NCBI RefSeq assembly: GCF_003318235.1
Contig: NZ_QOCG01000004.1
Location: 186,001 to 250,000 of the forward strand
Reading direction: 5' to 3'
DNA from: Loktanella sp. D2R18
Lineage (GTDB): Bacteria; Pseudomonadota; Alphaproteobacteria; Rhodobacterales; Rhodobacteraceae
Length of the DNA: 64,000 nucleotides
Below, one piece after another: positions 62,993 through 64,000 of the stretch. Both the position numbers and the translations under genes were made by a program. The notes under the pieces were generated by a model, which was not told the origin of the DNA, searched no databases, and was given only the letters and a program-made list of their open reading frames with translations. Numbering within the stretch: position 1 is the first letter of the stretch; the number at the start of each line of letters is the position of its first letter.

Positions 62993-64000
62993 GACCTATT
63001 CCTTTTCGCGCGCAGCCCGGCAAAGTAGTCGACCCGCTTTTTCAACTCACGTTCAAACCCGCGATCGACGGGCAGGTAGTAGACACCGCGCTTCATCCCA
63101 TCAGGGAAATAGTTTTGGCCTGAAAATGCATCTTCGGCATCATGGTCATAGGCATAGCCCGCGCCAAAGCCTTGCTCTTTCATCATCTGCGTTGGGGCAT
63201 TGATGATATGGCTTGGCGGCGGGGTCGAACCTGTGCTTTTCGCCGCAACCACCGCTGCCTTGTAACCGACATAAGCCGCGTTAGACTTTGGGGCCAAGGC
63301 GACGTAAACCAAGGCCTGCGCCAATGCCAATTCACCCTCGGGGCTACCGATCCGCTCGTAAGCGTCCCAAGACTGCAAGCACACGGCCTGCGCTTGCGGG
63401 TCGGCAAGCCCGACCTCTTCGACAGCCATGCGGGTAATGCGGCGCGCCAAATATCGCGGGTCTTCACCCCCTGCCAACATGCGCGCAAACCAATAAAGCG
63501 CCGCATCCGGGTCCGATCCGCGTACCGATTTATGCAGGGCACTGATCAGGTTGTAATGTTCTTCACCTGACTTGTCGTATTTCGCCGCGCGCTTCATCAG
63601 GCGTTTGGTCAGGTCTTCAGTGGACAGTTTCCCATCTACCTTCCACGCAGCAACCTGTTCGATGAGGTTCAAAAGCGCGCGCCCGTCACCATCAGCCATT
63701 TCAAGCAAAGCCTCGCGGGCATAGCCATCCAGCGGTAGAGGGCGATCAAGGTCCTGTTCGGCACGCTGCGCTAGCCGTTCTAGGTCAGCCAGATCAAGCC
63801 GGGTCAGGATCAACACCTGCGACCGGCTGAGCACCGCTGCATTCAATTCAAAGCTGGGGTTTTCGGTCGTTGCCCCCACCAACAGGATGGTGCCATCTTC
63901 CATATAGGGCAAAAACCCATCTTGCTGGGCTTTGTTGAAACGGTGAATCTCGTCCACGAATAACAAGGTTCCCTTGCCATTTTGGCGGCGCATTTTGGCG
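62989..64000 (-). CDS. rarA: replication-associated recombination protein RarA (MgsA), 5' partial
   Basis: The frame runs off the right edge; about 336 C-terminal residues are visible. Walker B LFVDEIHRFNKAQQDGF, sensor 1 LVGATTENPSFELN and the C-terminal cluster HIINAPTQMMKE / YAYDHDAEDAFSGQNYFPD identify RarA. It is an AAA+ protein that works with the clamp loader and SSB at stalled forks. The ATP-binding Walker A part is outside the window. Confidence 0.94.
   Translation of the reverse strand, partial: AKMRRQNGKGTLLFVDEIHRFNKAQQDGFLPYMEDGTILLVGATTENPSFELNAAVLSRSQVLILTRLDLADLERLAQRAEQDLDRPLPLDGYAREALLEMADGDGRALLNLIEQVAAWKVDGKLSTEDLTKRLMKRAAKYDKSGEEHYNLISALHKSVRGSDPDAALYWFARMLAGGEDPRYLARRITRMAVEEVGLADPQAQAVCLQSWDAYERIGSPEGELALAQALVYVALAPKSNAAYVGYKAAVVAAKSTGSTPPPSHIINAPTQMMKEQGFGAGYAYDHDAEDAFSGQNYFPDGMKRGVYYLPVDRGFERELKKRVDYFAGLRAKRNRS

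Noticed and set aside
1..64000. CRISPR array, prophage, insertion sequence or rRNA operon
   Set aside because: No regularly spaced long repeats, transposase, integrase, phage structural genes or rRNA sequence were seen.

Overview
The window reads as chromosomal DNA of a marine Rhodobacteraceae (Roseobacter-type) alphaproteobacterium. The grounds are protein style and gene order: yidC-MOSC-engB-argB, rarA-crcB-rluC-HAD-ATP12 next to an aapJQMP amino-acid transporter, a monomeric NADP isocitrate dehydrogenase, and very many ABC transporters with GntR, LacI, DeoR and Crp/Fnr regulators. I see no rRNA, phage, insertion sequence or CRISPR array. One tRNA-Tyr is present.

Layout. 1-9999: a hydroxy-acid type catabolic block holding a partial FAD/Fe-S oxidoreductase, two GntR regulators, two fumarylacetoacetate-hydrolase-family proteins, a nitrate/sulfonate-type ABC transporter, an Ldh-family dehydrogenase and a TauE/SafE exporter. 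9992-26322: a large phosphonate locus. A six-gene overlapping minus-strand operon (phnD', phnC', phnE', methyltransferase, a second phnM', MFS transporter) diverges from phnF-GHIJKLM, followed by phnCDE1E2 and a hexapeptide acyltransferase. 26323-30272: a polyamine-type ABC transporter. 30565-35332: a LacI-controlled sugar ABC transporter. 35415-43114: icd, tRNA-Tyr, an aldehyde dehydrogenase, a DeoR/MFS pair and an AcoR-like regulator. 43271-48566: a sulfide/persulfide module (Crp/Fnr regulator, DUF2892, persulfide dioxygenase-like hydrolase, DUF442-SQR fusion, SulP carrier). 48788-54933: housekeeping genes around yidC, engB and argB. 55442-60004: aap transporter. 60223-64000: ATP12, a HAD phosphatase, rluC, crcB and partial rarA.

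The most striking observation is in the phosphonate locus. Every gene is intact and tightly coupled, yet PhnJ keeps only one of the four C-terminal cysteines that bind the Fe-S cluster and carry out C-P bond cleavage in the E. coli enzyme. The other three positions are Ser, Val and Gly. PhnI also lacks a conserved block, and a second, sequence-divergent PhnM sits with a methyltransferase and an exporter-like MFS protein in the divergent operon. A 16-bp palindrome, ATTCATTCGGATGAAT, occurs at both ends of the divergent promoter and again directly before phnC. This ties the whole 9992-26322 stretch into one probable PhnF regulon. I infer a C-P-lyase-like assembly that does not do canonical radical-SAM C-P cleavage.

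Smaller regulatory patterns also stand out. There are paired ACCA-N10-TGGT operators around the FAH/GntR genes, four TGCA boxes at exact 10-bp spacing before the DeoR gene, a LacI-type operator, a GGTGAC/GTCACC palindrome before the sulfide genes, and stem-loops just after four different substrate-binding-protein genes.
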